Below are positions 1 to 7,484 of a DNA stretch of 49,883 nt, piece by piece; within the stretch, counting starts at the first letter, position 1; every line of letters begins with the position of its first letter. The notes beneath the pieces were generated by a model that saw only the letters and a program-made list of their open reading frames with translations, was not told the origin of the DNA and did not search any database. This DNA is from Magnetospirillum fulvum MGU-K5 (GTDB lineage: Bacteria > Pseudomonadota > Alphaproteobacteria > Rhodospirillales > Magnetospirillaceae): NCBI RefSeq assembly GCF_000442515.1, contig NZ_AQPH01000021.1:1-49883 (forward strand), written 5' to 3'. Both the position numbers and the translations under genes were made by a program.

Positions 1-737
1 ACCAGGATCATGATCGCCGACGACACCACGGCGTTGGTGGTCGCAGCGCCGACGCCCTGGGCGCCGCCCTTGGAATAATAGCCGTTGTAGCAGCCGAGCA
101 GGGTGATCATGAACCCGAACACGGCGGCCTTGGTCAGGCCCGAGATCACATCGAGCGGTTCGAGATATTCCCAGGTGCGCGAGATATAGGTGGCCGAGTT
201 GAAGCCCAGCTTGTAGACGCCGACGATATAGCCGCCGAACACGCCGATGATATCGGCGATCAGCACCAGGAGCGGCATCATCAAGGTTCCGGCCAGCAGG
301 CGCGGAGCCACCAGATATTTGAACGGATTGGTCGACAAGGTGGTCAGGGCGTCGATCTGCTCGGTCACCCGCATCGTGCCGATTTCGGCGGCCATCGAAG
401 CGCCGATCCGGCCCGCCACCATCAGTCCGGCCAGAACCGGGGCGAGTTCGCGGGTCACCGACAGCACCACCACCGTCGCCACCGCGCCTTCGGCCGAGAA
501 CCGGGCGAAGCCGGAATAGCTTTGCAGCGCCAGCACCATTCCGGTGAAGATCGCGGTCAGCCCCACCACCGGCAGCGAGTAATAGCCGATCTCGACCATC
601 TGCCGCAGCAGCAGGCGGGGATAGAAGGGCGGCCGCACCGTGTGCGACAGCGCCAGGGCGGTAAAGGCGGAAACGCGGCCGATCTGGGCCAGGAACGCGA
701 TGAAGACGCGACCGATGGCAGCAAACACGTTGGTCAC
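1..737 (-). CDS. mlaE: MlaE-type ABC transporter permease (3' end outside window)
   Basis: This is the inner-membrane permease of the Mla/MCE phospholipid transport system, which moves lipids between the inner and outer membranes. The reverse-strand translation from a GTG at 737 gives a hydrophobic protein of more than 240 residues. It carries the family's conserved stretches: FTGMVLALQSY, the region around REL(A)PVL..AGRIGASMAAEIGTM, and later helices ending near MITLLGCYNGYYS. The start GTG overlaps the alr stop as GTGA, so the two are probably translationally coupled in the order dnaB-alr-mlaE. The C-terminus lies beyond base 1, where an MlaF ATPase gene would be expected by family convention. 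Two MCE-domain genes (3895-4920) and an mlaC gene (28801) elsewhere in the window could supply partners. Confidence 0.9.
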   Translation of the reverse strand, partial: MTNVFAAIGRVFIAFLAQIGRVSAFTALALSHTVRPPFYPRLLLRQMVEIGYYSLPVVGLTAIFTGMVLALQSYSGFARFSAEGAVATVVVLSVTRELAPVLAGLMVAGRIGASMAAEIGTMRVTEQIDALTTLSTNPFKYLVAPRLLAGTLMMPLLVLIADIIGVFGGYIVGVYKLGFNSATYISRTWEYLEPLDVISGLTKAAVFGFMITLLGCYNGYYSKGGAQGVGAATTNAVVSSAIMIL

Positions 738-1852
738 GCCTGCGCCTCCTCGGCAGATGTCAGCCAGCGGCGATGATGGCGCCGTCCCAAAGCGGTGAGA
801 ATTTCGTACCCGATCGTGCCTGCATCGGCGGCAACGTCATCGGCGGTGTAATCGGGGCCGATCAGATCAATCAGGGCGCCGGGATGCGACACAGCCTGCG
901 GCACCGCGCTGACGTCGAAGCAGGCCAAATCCATCGACACCCGTCCGACCAGCGGCACCTTCACCCCTCCGATCATGCCATGACCGCGATTGCCGAGCGC
1001 GCGGAACCAGCCATCGGCATAACCGATCGACACGGTTGCGATCCGTCCCGGTCCGGTAACGCGATAGGTGGCACCATACCCAACGGTCCGGGGGCTGTCA
1101 ACGTCGCGGACCTGAAGGATTTTTCCTTGCAATCGAACGACTTGGGCCATCGGATTGGGGCGGCCCGGGGTGGGGTTCAGGCCATACAGCGCTGCCCCCG
1201 GACGGACCAGATCGAAGTGAAAGTTGCGCCCGAGGAAGCATCCGCTCGACGCCGACAGGCTGAGCGGCATCGCGGGCAGACGCGAGGTCAGCCGGGTGAA
1301 CAGCATCCGCTGTTCCTCGTTCATCGGGTGGTCGCGTTCGTCGGCGCAGGCCAGATGCGACAGCGCCAGGATCGGACGAACCCCGGCCAGTACGCCTGGA
1401 CGGGCGGCGAGCCGGTCCAGCTCCGTCTCGTCCAGTCCGAGACGGTTCATCCCGGTATCAATGTGAATCGCGGCGGCCGGTGCCCCGCTGCCCGCCTTGG
1501 CGAAGTTCGACCAGGCGGTGATCTGCCCCAGGCTGTTCAACACCGGCACCAGGGAATGGGCGGCGAAATCGGCCTCGGAGCCGGGCAGGGGGCCGTTCAG
1601 AACCAGGATCACCGCGGCGGGCACCAGTGGGCGCAGGGCGATGCCCTCGTCCAGGGTGGCGACGACAAAGGTGTTGCAGCCGGCGGCGGCCAAAGCCGGG
1701 GCGATCTGGGCCGCCCCCAATCCATAGGAATCGGCCTTGACCACGGCGGCGGCCTCGGCGGGCGCCACGCCCTGGGAAATCAGCCGCCAATTGGCGACGA
1801 TCGCCTCGACATCGATGGTCAGCAGGCTTCCGGAATGGGAAGGATCGGTCAT
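734..1852 (-). CDS. alr: Alanine racemase
   Basis: PLP-dependent alanine racemase, converting L-alanine to D-alanine for peptidoglycan. The 372 residues match the family length. The PLP lysine is K39 in the motif VVKADSYGLG near the N-terminus, which begins the TIM-barrel domain. The second catalytic residue is the tyrosine in VGYGATYR in the C-terminal beta domain, followed by SIGYADG and GRVSMD. The gene starts 10 bp after the dnaB stop and its stop overlaps the mlaE start by 4 bp, so the three are likely one leftward transcript. Adjacency of alr and dnaB is known in several alphaproteobacteria. Nothing looks damaged. Confidence 0.97.
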   Translation of the reverse strand: MTDPSHSGSLLTIDVEAIVANWRLISQGVAPAEAAAVVKADSYGLGAAQIAPALAAAGCNTFVVATLDEGIALRPLVPAAVILVLNGPLPGSEADFAAHSLVPVLNSLGQITAWSNFAKAGSGAPAAAIHIDTGMNRLGLDETELDRLAARPGVLAGVRPILALSHLACADERDHPMNEEQRMLFTRLTSRLPAMPLSLSASSGCFLGRNFHFDLVRPGAALYGLNPTPGRPNPMAQVVRLQGKILQVRDVDSPRTVGYGATYRVTGPGRIATVSIGYADGWFRALGNRGHGMIGGVKVPLVGRVSMDLACFDVSAVPQAVSHPGALIDLIGPDYTADDVAADAGTIGYEILTALGRRHHRRWLTSAEEAQA

Positions 1853-1862
1853 GGCTTCCCTC

Positions 1863-3380
1863 TCAAAATCCCGGCTCTTCGTAATGGCCGGCGGTGGCGA
1901 GATTGCCGAACTTGGTGAATTCGCCGCGGAATGACAGACGTACCGTGCCGACCGGGCCGTGACGCTGTTTGGCGACGATCACTTCGGCGGTGTTCCACAC
2001 TTCCTCGCATCGCTCCTGCCAGCGGGCATGGCGATCGTTGAATTTGTCCTCGGCCTCGTCGGGACGGCGGCCGGGCTCGGCCCGTTCAAGGTAATATTGT
2101 TCGCGGAACACGAACATCACGACGTCGGCGTCCTGCTCGATCGAGCCGGACTCACGCAGATCGGACAATTGCGGCCGCTTATCTTCGCGCGATTCGACGG
2201 CACGCGACAACTGTGACAGCGCGATCACCGGCACCGACAATTCCTTCGCCAGCGCCTTCAGGCCGCGGGTAATTTCGGACACTTCCTGAACGCGGTTGTC
2301 GCTGGATGTCCCCGATCCGCGCAGCAATTGCAGGTAATCGATCACGATCAGCCCCAGACCGTGCTGGCGCTTCAGTCGCCGGGCCCGGGTGCGCACCGCC
2401 GAGATCGACAGCGCCGGGGTGTCGTCGATGAACAGCGGCAGCTTGTGCAGGTTCTGGGCGGCGATAACGAGGCGTTCGAACTCGTCGTTCGACAATTCGC
2501 CCTGACGGATCTTGTGGCTGGCGATCTCGGCCTGCTCGGCCAGGATACGGGTGGCAAGCTGTTCCGCCGACATTTCCAGCGAGAAAAAGGCGGTGATCGC
2601 CCCATCGACCGCCTTTTTGCGGCCCAGCGTGTCCAGTTCCTCGCGATAGGCGCTGGCGGCGTTGAAGGCGATGTTGGTGGCCAGCGCGGTCTTACCCATC
2701 GAGGGGCGTCCGGCCAGAATCAACAGATCGGATTCATGCAGGCCGCCCAGCTTCGAATCGATATCGACCAGCCCGGTCGGCACCCCCGACAGCTTGCCCT
2801 GGCGCTTGTGCGCCGCCTCGGCGGCGGCGACGGCACCGACCAGGACGGCATTAAAGGATTCGAACCCGCCTTCGGTCTGGCCTGTGGTGGCAAGGTCATA
2901 CAGCTTGGCCTCGGCCGCGCCGATCTGGTCGTTGGCCGAACTGTCGAGATCGGCGGCGAAGGCGTTGTTGACCATGTCTTCGCCCAGCCCGATCAACTCG
3001 CGGCGCAGATGCAGGTCGAAAATCAGCTTGCCGTAATCCTCGGCATTGATCACCGACACGACCGCATTGGCTAATTGGGCCAGATAGGAGATGCCGCCGA
3101 TTTCGGCCAGCCCGCCGTCGCTTTCGAAATAGGTCTTCAGCGTCACCGGGTTGGCCATCTGACCGCGCTCGATCAGCTTGCCGCAGGTGGCGAAAATCCG
3201 GCCGTGCACCGGGTCGGCGAAATGCTCGGGCCGCAGGAATTCCGAGACGCGCTCGTAAGCGCGGTTCGACAGCAGGATCGCGCCAAGCAGAGCCTGTTCC
3301 GCCTCGAAATTGTGCGGCGGTATCCGTATCGCCGACGATTCGGTCGGGACGGGCGGCGGTTTGGGAAGCTGGGAGGACAT
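1863..3380 (-). CDS. dnaB: Replicative DNA helicase DnaB
   Basis: Hexameric 5'-3' helicase that unwinds DNA at the replication fork. Length 505 residues, normal or slightly long. The N-terminal DnaB domain (about residues 22-125) opens with NFEAEQALLGAILL. The RecA-like ATPase domain has the Walker A motif GRPSMGKT at residues 224-231, Walker B hydrophobics in LIVIDYLQLL, and the late motif QLSRAVESR. The first 20 residues are proline-rich and variable. It is the first gene of the leftward dnaB-alr-mlaE run and is divergent from the NDUFA12 gene. There is no intein or other insertion. Confidence 0.97.
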   Translation of the reverse strand: MSSQLPKPPPVPTESSAIRIPPHNFEAEQALLGAILLSNRAYERVSEFLRPEHFADPVHGRIFATCGKLIERGQMANPVTLKTYFESDGGLAEIGGISYLAQLANAVVSVINAEDYGKLIFDLHLRRELIGLGEDMVNNAFAADLDSSANDQIGAAEAKLYDLATTGQTEGGFESFNAVLVGAVAAAEAAHKRQGKLSGVPTGLVDIDSKLGGLHESDLLILAGRPSMGKTALATNIAFNAASAYREELDTLGRKKAVDGAITAFFSLEMSAEQLATRILAEQAEIASHKIRQGELSNDEFERLVIAAQNLHKLPLFIDDTPALSISAVRTRARRLKRQHGLGLIVIDYLQLLRGSGTSSDNRVQEVSEITRGLKALAKELSVPVIALSQLSRAVESREDKRPQLSDLRESGSIEQDADVVMFVFREQYYLERAEPGRRPDEAEDKFNDRHARWQERCEEVWNTAEVIVAKQRHGPVGTVRLSFRGEFTKFGNLATAGHYEEPGF

Positions 3381-3486
3381 GGTTAATCGACTCTAGCCCG
3401 GATTTTCCGGCCTGTCACCCCACTGGACGGGGCGGGGGGTTTTGCCTATAGTCCCCACCGCAAAGCAAGATGGATCGAGGACGAAG

Positions 3487-3834
3487 ATGGCGACCTTCGG
3501 CACCCTGCTGTTCACCTGGGTCAAAGGCAAGCTGGTCGGGACCGATCCCGATGGCAACCGCTATTATACCGAGCGGACGCAAACGCGTCCCCGCCAGCGG
3601 CGCTGGGTGATCTATAAAGGGAAGCCCGAGGCGTCGCGGGTGCCGCCGGAATGGCATGCCTGGTTGCACCATACCGCCCCGGCTCCGCTGAACGCCGTCG
3701 GGCGCTGGCCGTGGCAAAAGCCGCACCAGCCGAACATGACCGGCACGGGCCAGGCTTATTTTCCGCCGGGGCACGATCTGGCCGGGGGCAAGCGCGACCA
3801 CGCCACCGGCGATTACGAAGCCTGGACTCCCTGA
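3487..3834 (+). CDS. NADH:ubiquinone oxidoreductase NDUFA12-family subunit
   Basis: Small accessory subunit of respiratory complex I, shared by mitochondria and alphaproteobacteria (B17.2/NDUFA12 family). The 115 residues show the family signature: GTDPDGNRYYTE near the N-terminus, RRWVIYKG, then VPPEWHAWLHH and a C-terminal proline/tyrosine-rich tail. No transmembrane segment is visible, as expected for a peripheral subunit. I chose the ATG at 3487 because GAGGACGAAG precedes it at ribosome-binding distance and homologs begin just here. An upstream in-frame extension to 3442 has no such support. The gene stands alone, 60 bp before two MCE genes, a placement I would expect mainly in alphaproteobacteria. 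Confidence 0.92.
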   Translation: MATFGTLLFTWVKGKLVGTDPDGNRYYTERTQTRPRQRRWVIYKGKPEASRVPPEWHAWLHHTAPAPLNAVGRWPWQKPHQPNMTGTGQAYFPPGHDLAGGKRDHATGDYEAWTP

Positions 3835-3894
3835 TCCCATTGCCTGGGGACGGGGGAACCAAGGGCTTTGCTGGAATTTTAGGAAGGGGGAGGG

Positions 3895-4386
3895 ATGTCC
3901 AACCGCTCGGATCGCGACGCCATCATTGGTGGCGGTGTCCTGCTGGCCGGGACGCTGTCGATGATGCTGGCCTTTTTCGTGGGCGATCACGCCAGGAAGG
4001 ACGAAAACAGCCTTTCCGTTACCGCCCGGTTTAACCGGGCTGATGGAATCGTTGTCGGCAGCCCGGTCCGCCTCTCCGGCGCGCCGATCGGCACCGTCAC
4101 GGCCCAGGCCCTGGACGACAAATATCGGGCGCTGCTGACCCTCAATCTGCGCAGCGACGTCCAATTGCCCGCCGACAGCACCGCGCTGATTTATACCGAC
4201 GGGTTGCTGGGCGCGAAATATATCGAGCTGCGGCCGGGTGGCGACGACGCTTTGCTCAAGTCCGGTCAGGAAATCGAATATACCCAGGACGCGGTGGTGA
4301 TCGAGGACCTGCTCGACATGATTATTCAGCAGGCGCGGGCCAAGCGCGGCTATCTCGACAAACCGCTGCCGACGACCAGCAACTGA
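3895..4386 (+). CDS. mlaD: MCE-domain protein, MlaD-like (first of two)
   Basis: Periplasmic lipid-binding component of an Mla-type transporter. The 163 residues comprise a single N-terminal membrane anchor (about residues 9-28), a single MCE domain with ARFNRADGIVVGSPVRLSG and GLLGAKYIEL, and a short C-terminal helical tail (VIEDLLDMIIQQARA). In known systems such a tail helps hexamerisation. A strong GGAAGGGGGAGGG ribosome-binding stretch precedes the ATG. The gene is 12 bp from a second MCE gene of about the same size, so the two products may form mixed rings. The permease MlaE is encoded on the other strand about 3 kb to the left, an unusual split. Confidence 0.9.
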   Translation: MSNRSDRDAIIGGGVLLAGTLSMMLAFFVGDHARKDENSLSVTARFNRADGIVVGSPVRLSGAPIGTVTAQALDDKYRALLTLNLRSDVQLPADSTALIYTDGLLGAKYIELRPGGDDALLKSGQEIEYTQDAVVIEDLLDMIIQQARAKRGYLDKPLPTTSN

Positions 4387-4398
4387 AACGGGTGACCC

Positions 4399-4920
4399 AT
4401 GGGACGGACTGTTATCGAAACCATCATGGGCGCGGTGGTTCTGGCCGTGGCGGCGGTATTCATGGCCTTTGCCTGGTCGCACGCCAGTTTCAGCAAGGTC
4501 GAAGGCTATGAGGTCAGCGCGACCTTCACCAGCGTCGGCGGTCTTGATGCCGGGGCCGACGTCAAGATCAACGGGATCAAGGTGGGCACCGTGCTGGGCC
4601 AGTCGCTCGATCCGCAGACCTTTGACGCGGTGGTGAAGATGTCGATCGCCCACGGCATCCGCCTGCCTGACGATACCGTCGCCAGCATTTCCAGCGAAGG
4701 ATTGCTGGGCGGCAAGTTCGTTAAGCTGACCCCGGGCAAATCGTCGGTCACCATCGCCACCGGCGGTCGGTTGGGGCCGACGCGCAGCTTTAAATCGATT
4801 GAGGAGATGGTCGGCCAGTTGATCTTCCTCGCCACCGCCGAAAACCAGCCGCCCACCCCGGCCCCCGCTGCTGCTGCGGTCGCTCCGGCGGCTCCGGCGC
4901 AGCCCGCTCCGGCTCCTTAA
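4399..4920 (+). CDS. mlaD: MCE-domain protein, MlaD-like (second of two)
   Basis: Second single-MCE-domain protein, 173 residues. It has a membrane anchor at about residues 9-27, an MCE domain with FTSVGGLDAGADVKINGIKVG and the hallmark GLLGGKFVKL, then a C-terminal helix (SIEEMVGQLIFLA) and an Ala/Pro-rich tail of about 20 residues. Tail and anchor fit a periplasmic protein tethered to the inner membrane. This copy is closer to canonical MlaD than the first, because its MCE core has the more usual GI-K-VG motif. It is the last gene of the run and is followed by three hairpins. Confidence 0.92.
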   Translation: MGRTVIETIMGAVVLAVAAVFMAFAWSHASFSKVEGYEVSATFTSVGGLDAGADVKINGIKVGTVLGQSLDPQTFDAVVKMSIAHGIRLPDDTVASISSEGLLGGKFVKLTPGKSSVTIATGGRLGPTRSFKSIEEMVGQLIFLATAENQPPTPAPAAAAVAPAAPAQPAPAP

Positions 4921-4921
4921 C

Positions 4922-5015
4922 GCACCGCCTCACCCGGTGCTCGGGCTTCCCCCCTCTCGCCATCAGGGAGAGGGGGAGGGCTTTCCGTACGGCCTCTCTC
5001 TTGCCCGGAGAGAGG
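4922..5015. terminator. Three consecutive hairpins between convergent genes
   Basis: Just after the mlaD stop there are three perfect stem-loops in about 95 bp: GCACCG/CGGTGC (4922-4940), CCCCCTCTC/GAGAGGGGG (4950-4976) and CCTCTCTC/GAGAGAGG (4993-5015). No long T-run follows, so they may be bidirectional attenuators or REP-like repeats rather than classical intrinsic terminators. They fill the space between the plus-strand mlaD gene and the inferred true end (5034) of the leftward gene to the right. Confidence 0.7.
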
Positions 5016-5033
5016 GCGGTGGGGTTACGGTGC

Positions 5034-5629
5034 CTAGAACAGCGATCCCCCGCCCGGCATCGCCAGGGCAGGAATGACCATGCCGAAACTGCCCTGCCGG
5101 TCCTTTTTTCCTCCTCCGTTTGGGTGGGGGAACTGGTGGCGGATGCCTGTTCCTGCGCGGCCAGGACGGTCGTGGTCGCTTTGGCGATCTTGGTGACCGT
5201 GCTGCCCTTGGCCTGATTGTCGTTGGCGTTCGAGGCGCTCTGATCGGACGACGAGGCGCTATCTCCGCTGGCCAGGGTCGCGGCGAGACGTTTTTCAACC
5301 TGATTTTTGATCTGCGCCTCCAGGGTTTGGCGCAACGCGGCTCCCATCTTGCCGAGATCGTCTTCGGTCAGGCCCATTTCCGACATGATCTTCTTGCGAA
5401 GCTGTTCCTTAAGCTTCTCGATCTGGGTGTCACGAACCCAGGCGGTGAAGCCTTTTTCTCGGATTTGAGCCAGTTCGTTGTCCTGTGCCTGCTTTTTGGC
5501 GGCGGCGCGGTTGGCCGCGTTCACCGCCGCATCGAACCCGCTGCCGGTCGATAGCCCGGATGTGGTTGTGCCCGACGTCGTCAACGACGCGCTTGCACCT
5601 TGCGTTGTTTGCGATGTTGGATCGATCAT
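5034..5629 (-). pseudogene. Unknown coiled-coil protein with a one-base frameshift
   Basis: I do not recognise the family. Reading leftward from ATG 5629, the first ~175 codons give a Ser/Thr/Ala-rich start, a charged helical core (residues ~30-115, with motifs FTAWVRDTQIEKLKEQL and MSEMGLTEDDLG) and a Ser/Ala-rich stretch. At a run of six A (plus-strand T run 5104-5109) the frame carries on into unlikely, Arg-rich sequence across the hairpins and into mlaD. A -1 shift exactly there (equal to seven A) instead gives KKDRQGSFGMVIPALAMPGG and a stop at 5034-5036, just before the hairpins. That would make a 198-residue protein. Either a base is missing (mutation or sequencing error) or the AAAAAAG site is used for slippage. 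The gene is divergent from degP. Confidence 0.6.
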
Positions 5630-5704
5630 TATCTTACCCCCAAGGGAATGCCCTATGCCGCGAAAGGTGCAAATAACGGGCCATATCAAAGGGAACGCCA
5701 ACGC

Positions 5705-7099
5705 ATGAGCCGATCCTTCGCCGTCTTTCTCCTCCTCCTTCTCGCGGTTGCCGCTCCGGCTCCGGCGGTCGAGAGCGTGCCGCAATCGCGGGAACAGATT
5801 CGTCTGAGCTTCGCTCCGGTGGTGCGGCAGGTGGCTCCGGCGGTGGTCAACATCTATACCCGCCGGGTGGTCCGTGCCTCGGCTTCGCCGATGTTTGCCG
5901 ACCCGTTCTTTCGCCGCTTCTTTGGCGACGTGCCCGGCCTGACCCAGGACCGGGTGCAGCGCTCGCTGGGGTCGGGGGTGCTGATCGGGGCCGATGGAAC
6001 GGTGGTAACCAATCACCACGTCATCAAGGACGCCGACGAGGTGACGGTGGTGCTGTCCGACCGTCGCGAGTTCGAAGCCCGTATCGTCGGCAGCGACGAG
6101 CACACCGACCTGGCCGTGCTGAAGATCGCCGCGAAGGGCGAAAGCTTCCCCACCCTTCCGCTGGGGGATTCCGACCGGCTCGAAGTCGGCGATCTGGTGC
6201 TGGCGATCGGCAATCCGTTCGGGGTGGGCCAGACGGTGACTCAGGGCATCGTCTCGGCGCTGGCCCGCACCAATGTCGGTGTTTCTGACTTCCGCTCCTT
6301 CATCCAGACCGACGCCTCGATCAATCCGGGCAATTCCGGTGGTGCGCTGGTCGATATGGACGGCCGTCTGGTCGGGATCAATTCGGCGATCTATTCCCGT
6401 GACGGCGGGTCGAACGGGATCGGTTTCGCCATTCCCACCGCGTTGGTCCGTACCGTCGTCGCCGGTCTGTCGAAGGGGGGCAAGGTGGTCCGGCCGTGGC
6501 TGGGGGCGGCAACCCAGGCGGTGACCGCCGATCTGGCCCAGGCGCTGGGCCTGCCCCGTCCGGTCGGGGTATTGGTCAGCAGCGTCAGCAAGGACTCGCC
6601 CGCCGCCCGCTCCGGTCTGAAGGATGGCGACGTCATCACCGCGGTCAATGGCCGCGAGGTGGACGATCCCGAGGGGCTGCGCTTCCGTCTCGCCACGCTT
6701 GATCTGGGCGGCGAAGCCAAGCTGACGGCGCTGCGCAGCGGGTCCGAGCGGAGCTTTTCCGTCCGGTTGGTCGCCCCGCCCGAAGACCCACCGCGCGACC
6801 GCAGCGAGATTGCCGGGCGCAACCCGTTTTCGGGTGCGGTGCTGGTCAATCTCAATCCGGCTTTGACCGACGAACTGGGCCTCGATTCGACCCTGACCGG
6901 GGTGATGATCCTGGAAATTCGCGGCGGCTCGGTGGCGCAACGTCTGGGACTTCAGCCCGGCGACCGGCTGTTGCGGATCAACGACCGTCCGGTTGTCAGC
7001 GTCGCCGAGGCCCGGCGGTTGCTGTCGGGCGAGTTGCCGCGCTGGAGCCTGACGATCAGCCGCAACGGCCAGACCCTGACCCAGGTGATCGAGGGATGA
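5705..7099 (+). CDS. degP: Do-like periplasmic serine protease (DegP/HtrA family)
   Basis: Periplasmic protease and chaperone that degrades misfolded envelope proteins. The 464 residues begin with a signal peptide (about 1-22, with a poly-Leu core and an APAPA-type cleavage region). The trypsin-like domain has the triad H105 (TNHHV), D135 (HTDLAV) and S211 (GNSGG), followed by the usual IGFAIPT. Two PDZ domains follow: one around residues 285-365 (RPWLGA...SPAARSGLKDGD) and one near the C-terminus (VAQRLGLQPGDRLLRIN). ATG 5705 was chosen because it starts the signal peptide; in-frame codons upstream lack a ribosome-binding site. Its stop overlaps an ATG that opens the repeat-bearing frame leading to rarA. 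Confidence 0.94.
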   Translation: MSRSFAVFLLLLLAVAAPAPAVESVPQSREQIRLSFAPVVRQVAPAVVNIYTRRVVRASASPMFADPFFRRFFGDVPGLTQDRVQRSLGSGVLIGADGTVVTNHHVIKDADEVTVVLSDRREFEARIVGSDEHTDLAVLKIAAKGESFPTLPLGDSDRLEVGDLVLAIGNPFGVGQTVTQGIVSALARTNVGVSDFRSFIQTDASINPGNSGGALVDMDGRLVGINSAIYSRDGGSNGIGFAIPTALVRTVVAGLSKGGKVVRPWLGAATQAVTADLAQALGLPRPVGVLVSSVSKDSPAARSGLKDGDVITAVNGREVDDPEGLRFRLATLDLGGEAKLTALRSGSERSFSVRLVAPPEDPPRDRSEIAGRNPFSGAVLVNLNPALTDELGLDSTLTGVMILEIRGGSVAQRLGLQPGDRLLRINDRPVVSVAEARRLLSGELPRWSLTISRNGQTLTQVIEG

Positions 7100-7111
7100 T
7101 GAGACCCGTCC

Positions 7112-7483
7112 CCCGGCGATTGAGGGGCAACCCCTGGAGCGTAGCGACTGGCGCGTTGAGCGCCCGCGAGCGCGTGCGAGCGAAAGCCAAGCGAGGGGAC
7201 CGAGCGCCGGCGTTTGAGGCTATGATCGAGAGCGTAGCGACTGGCGCATTGAGCGCCCGCGAGCGCGTGCGAGCGAAAGCCAAGCGAGGGGACCGAGCGC
7301 CGGTGCCTGAGGCTATGATCGAGAGCGAAGCGACTGGCGCATTGAGCGCCCGCGCCCCATGGCGCGAGAGCCAAGCGAGGGGATTGGTGAAGCCCCAGAC
7401 GGGGCGAACGACGCCCGAAGGGCGGTCCCGAGCGGTGCGAGGGATTGGCGAAGCCAACAGCGCCCGGCGATTGAGGGGCAACC
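7112..7483. repeat. 93-bp tandem repeat block flanked by 21-bp direct repeats
   Basis: This 385-bp gap between degP and rarA holds repeats rather than a recognisable gene. A 93-bp unit (starting at GTAGCGACTGG) occurs at 7141, 7234 and, partly diverged, 7327. The whole is bracketed by a perfect 21-bp direct repeat at 7112-7132 and 7463-7483, 351 bp apart. Small hairpins recur: GGCGC/GCGCC in each unit, GCCCC/GGGGC (7392-7405), CGCCC-GAA-GGGCG (7412-7424) and TTGGC-GAA-GCCAA (7445-7457). The unit and the spacing are multiples of three, so a 130-codon frame stays open from 7096 to 7488. It overlaps the degP stop and the rarA start by 4 bp each. The putative product is very basic and repetitive and matches nothing I know; the opposite strand is open too, so I treat it as non-coding. 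Confidence 0.85.
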
Positions 7484-7484
7484 A

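Noticed and set aside
4790-6940. A 716-codon open frame on the minus strand antisense to degP and running into mlaD
   Set aside because: Most of it is the reverse of degP with Arg/Gln/His-rich, repeat-poor composition. Only the part starting at 5629 looks like protein; the open run reflects high GC with few stops.
7112-7483. CRISPR array
   Set aside because: The repeats are 93 bp, contiguous and without unique spacers, and no cas genes are present.
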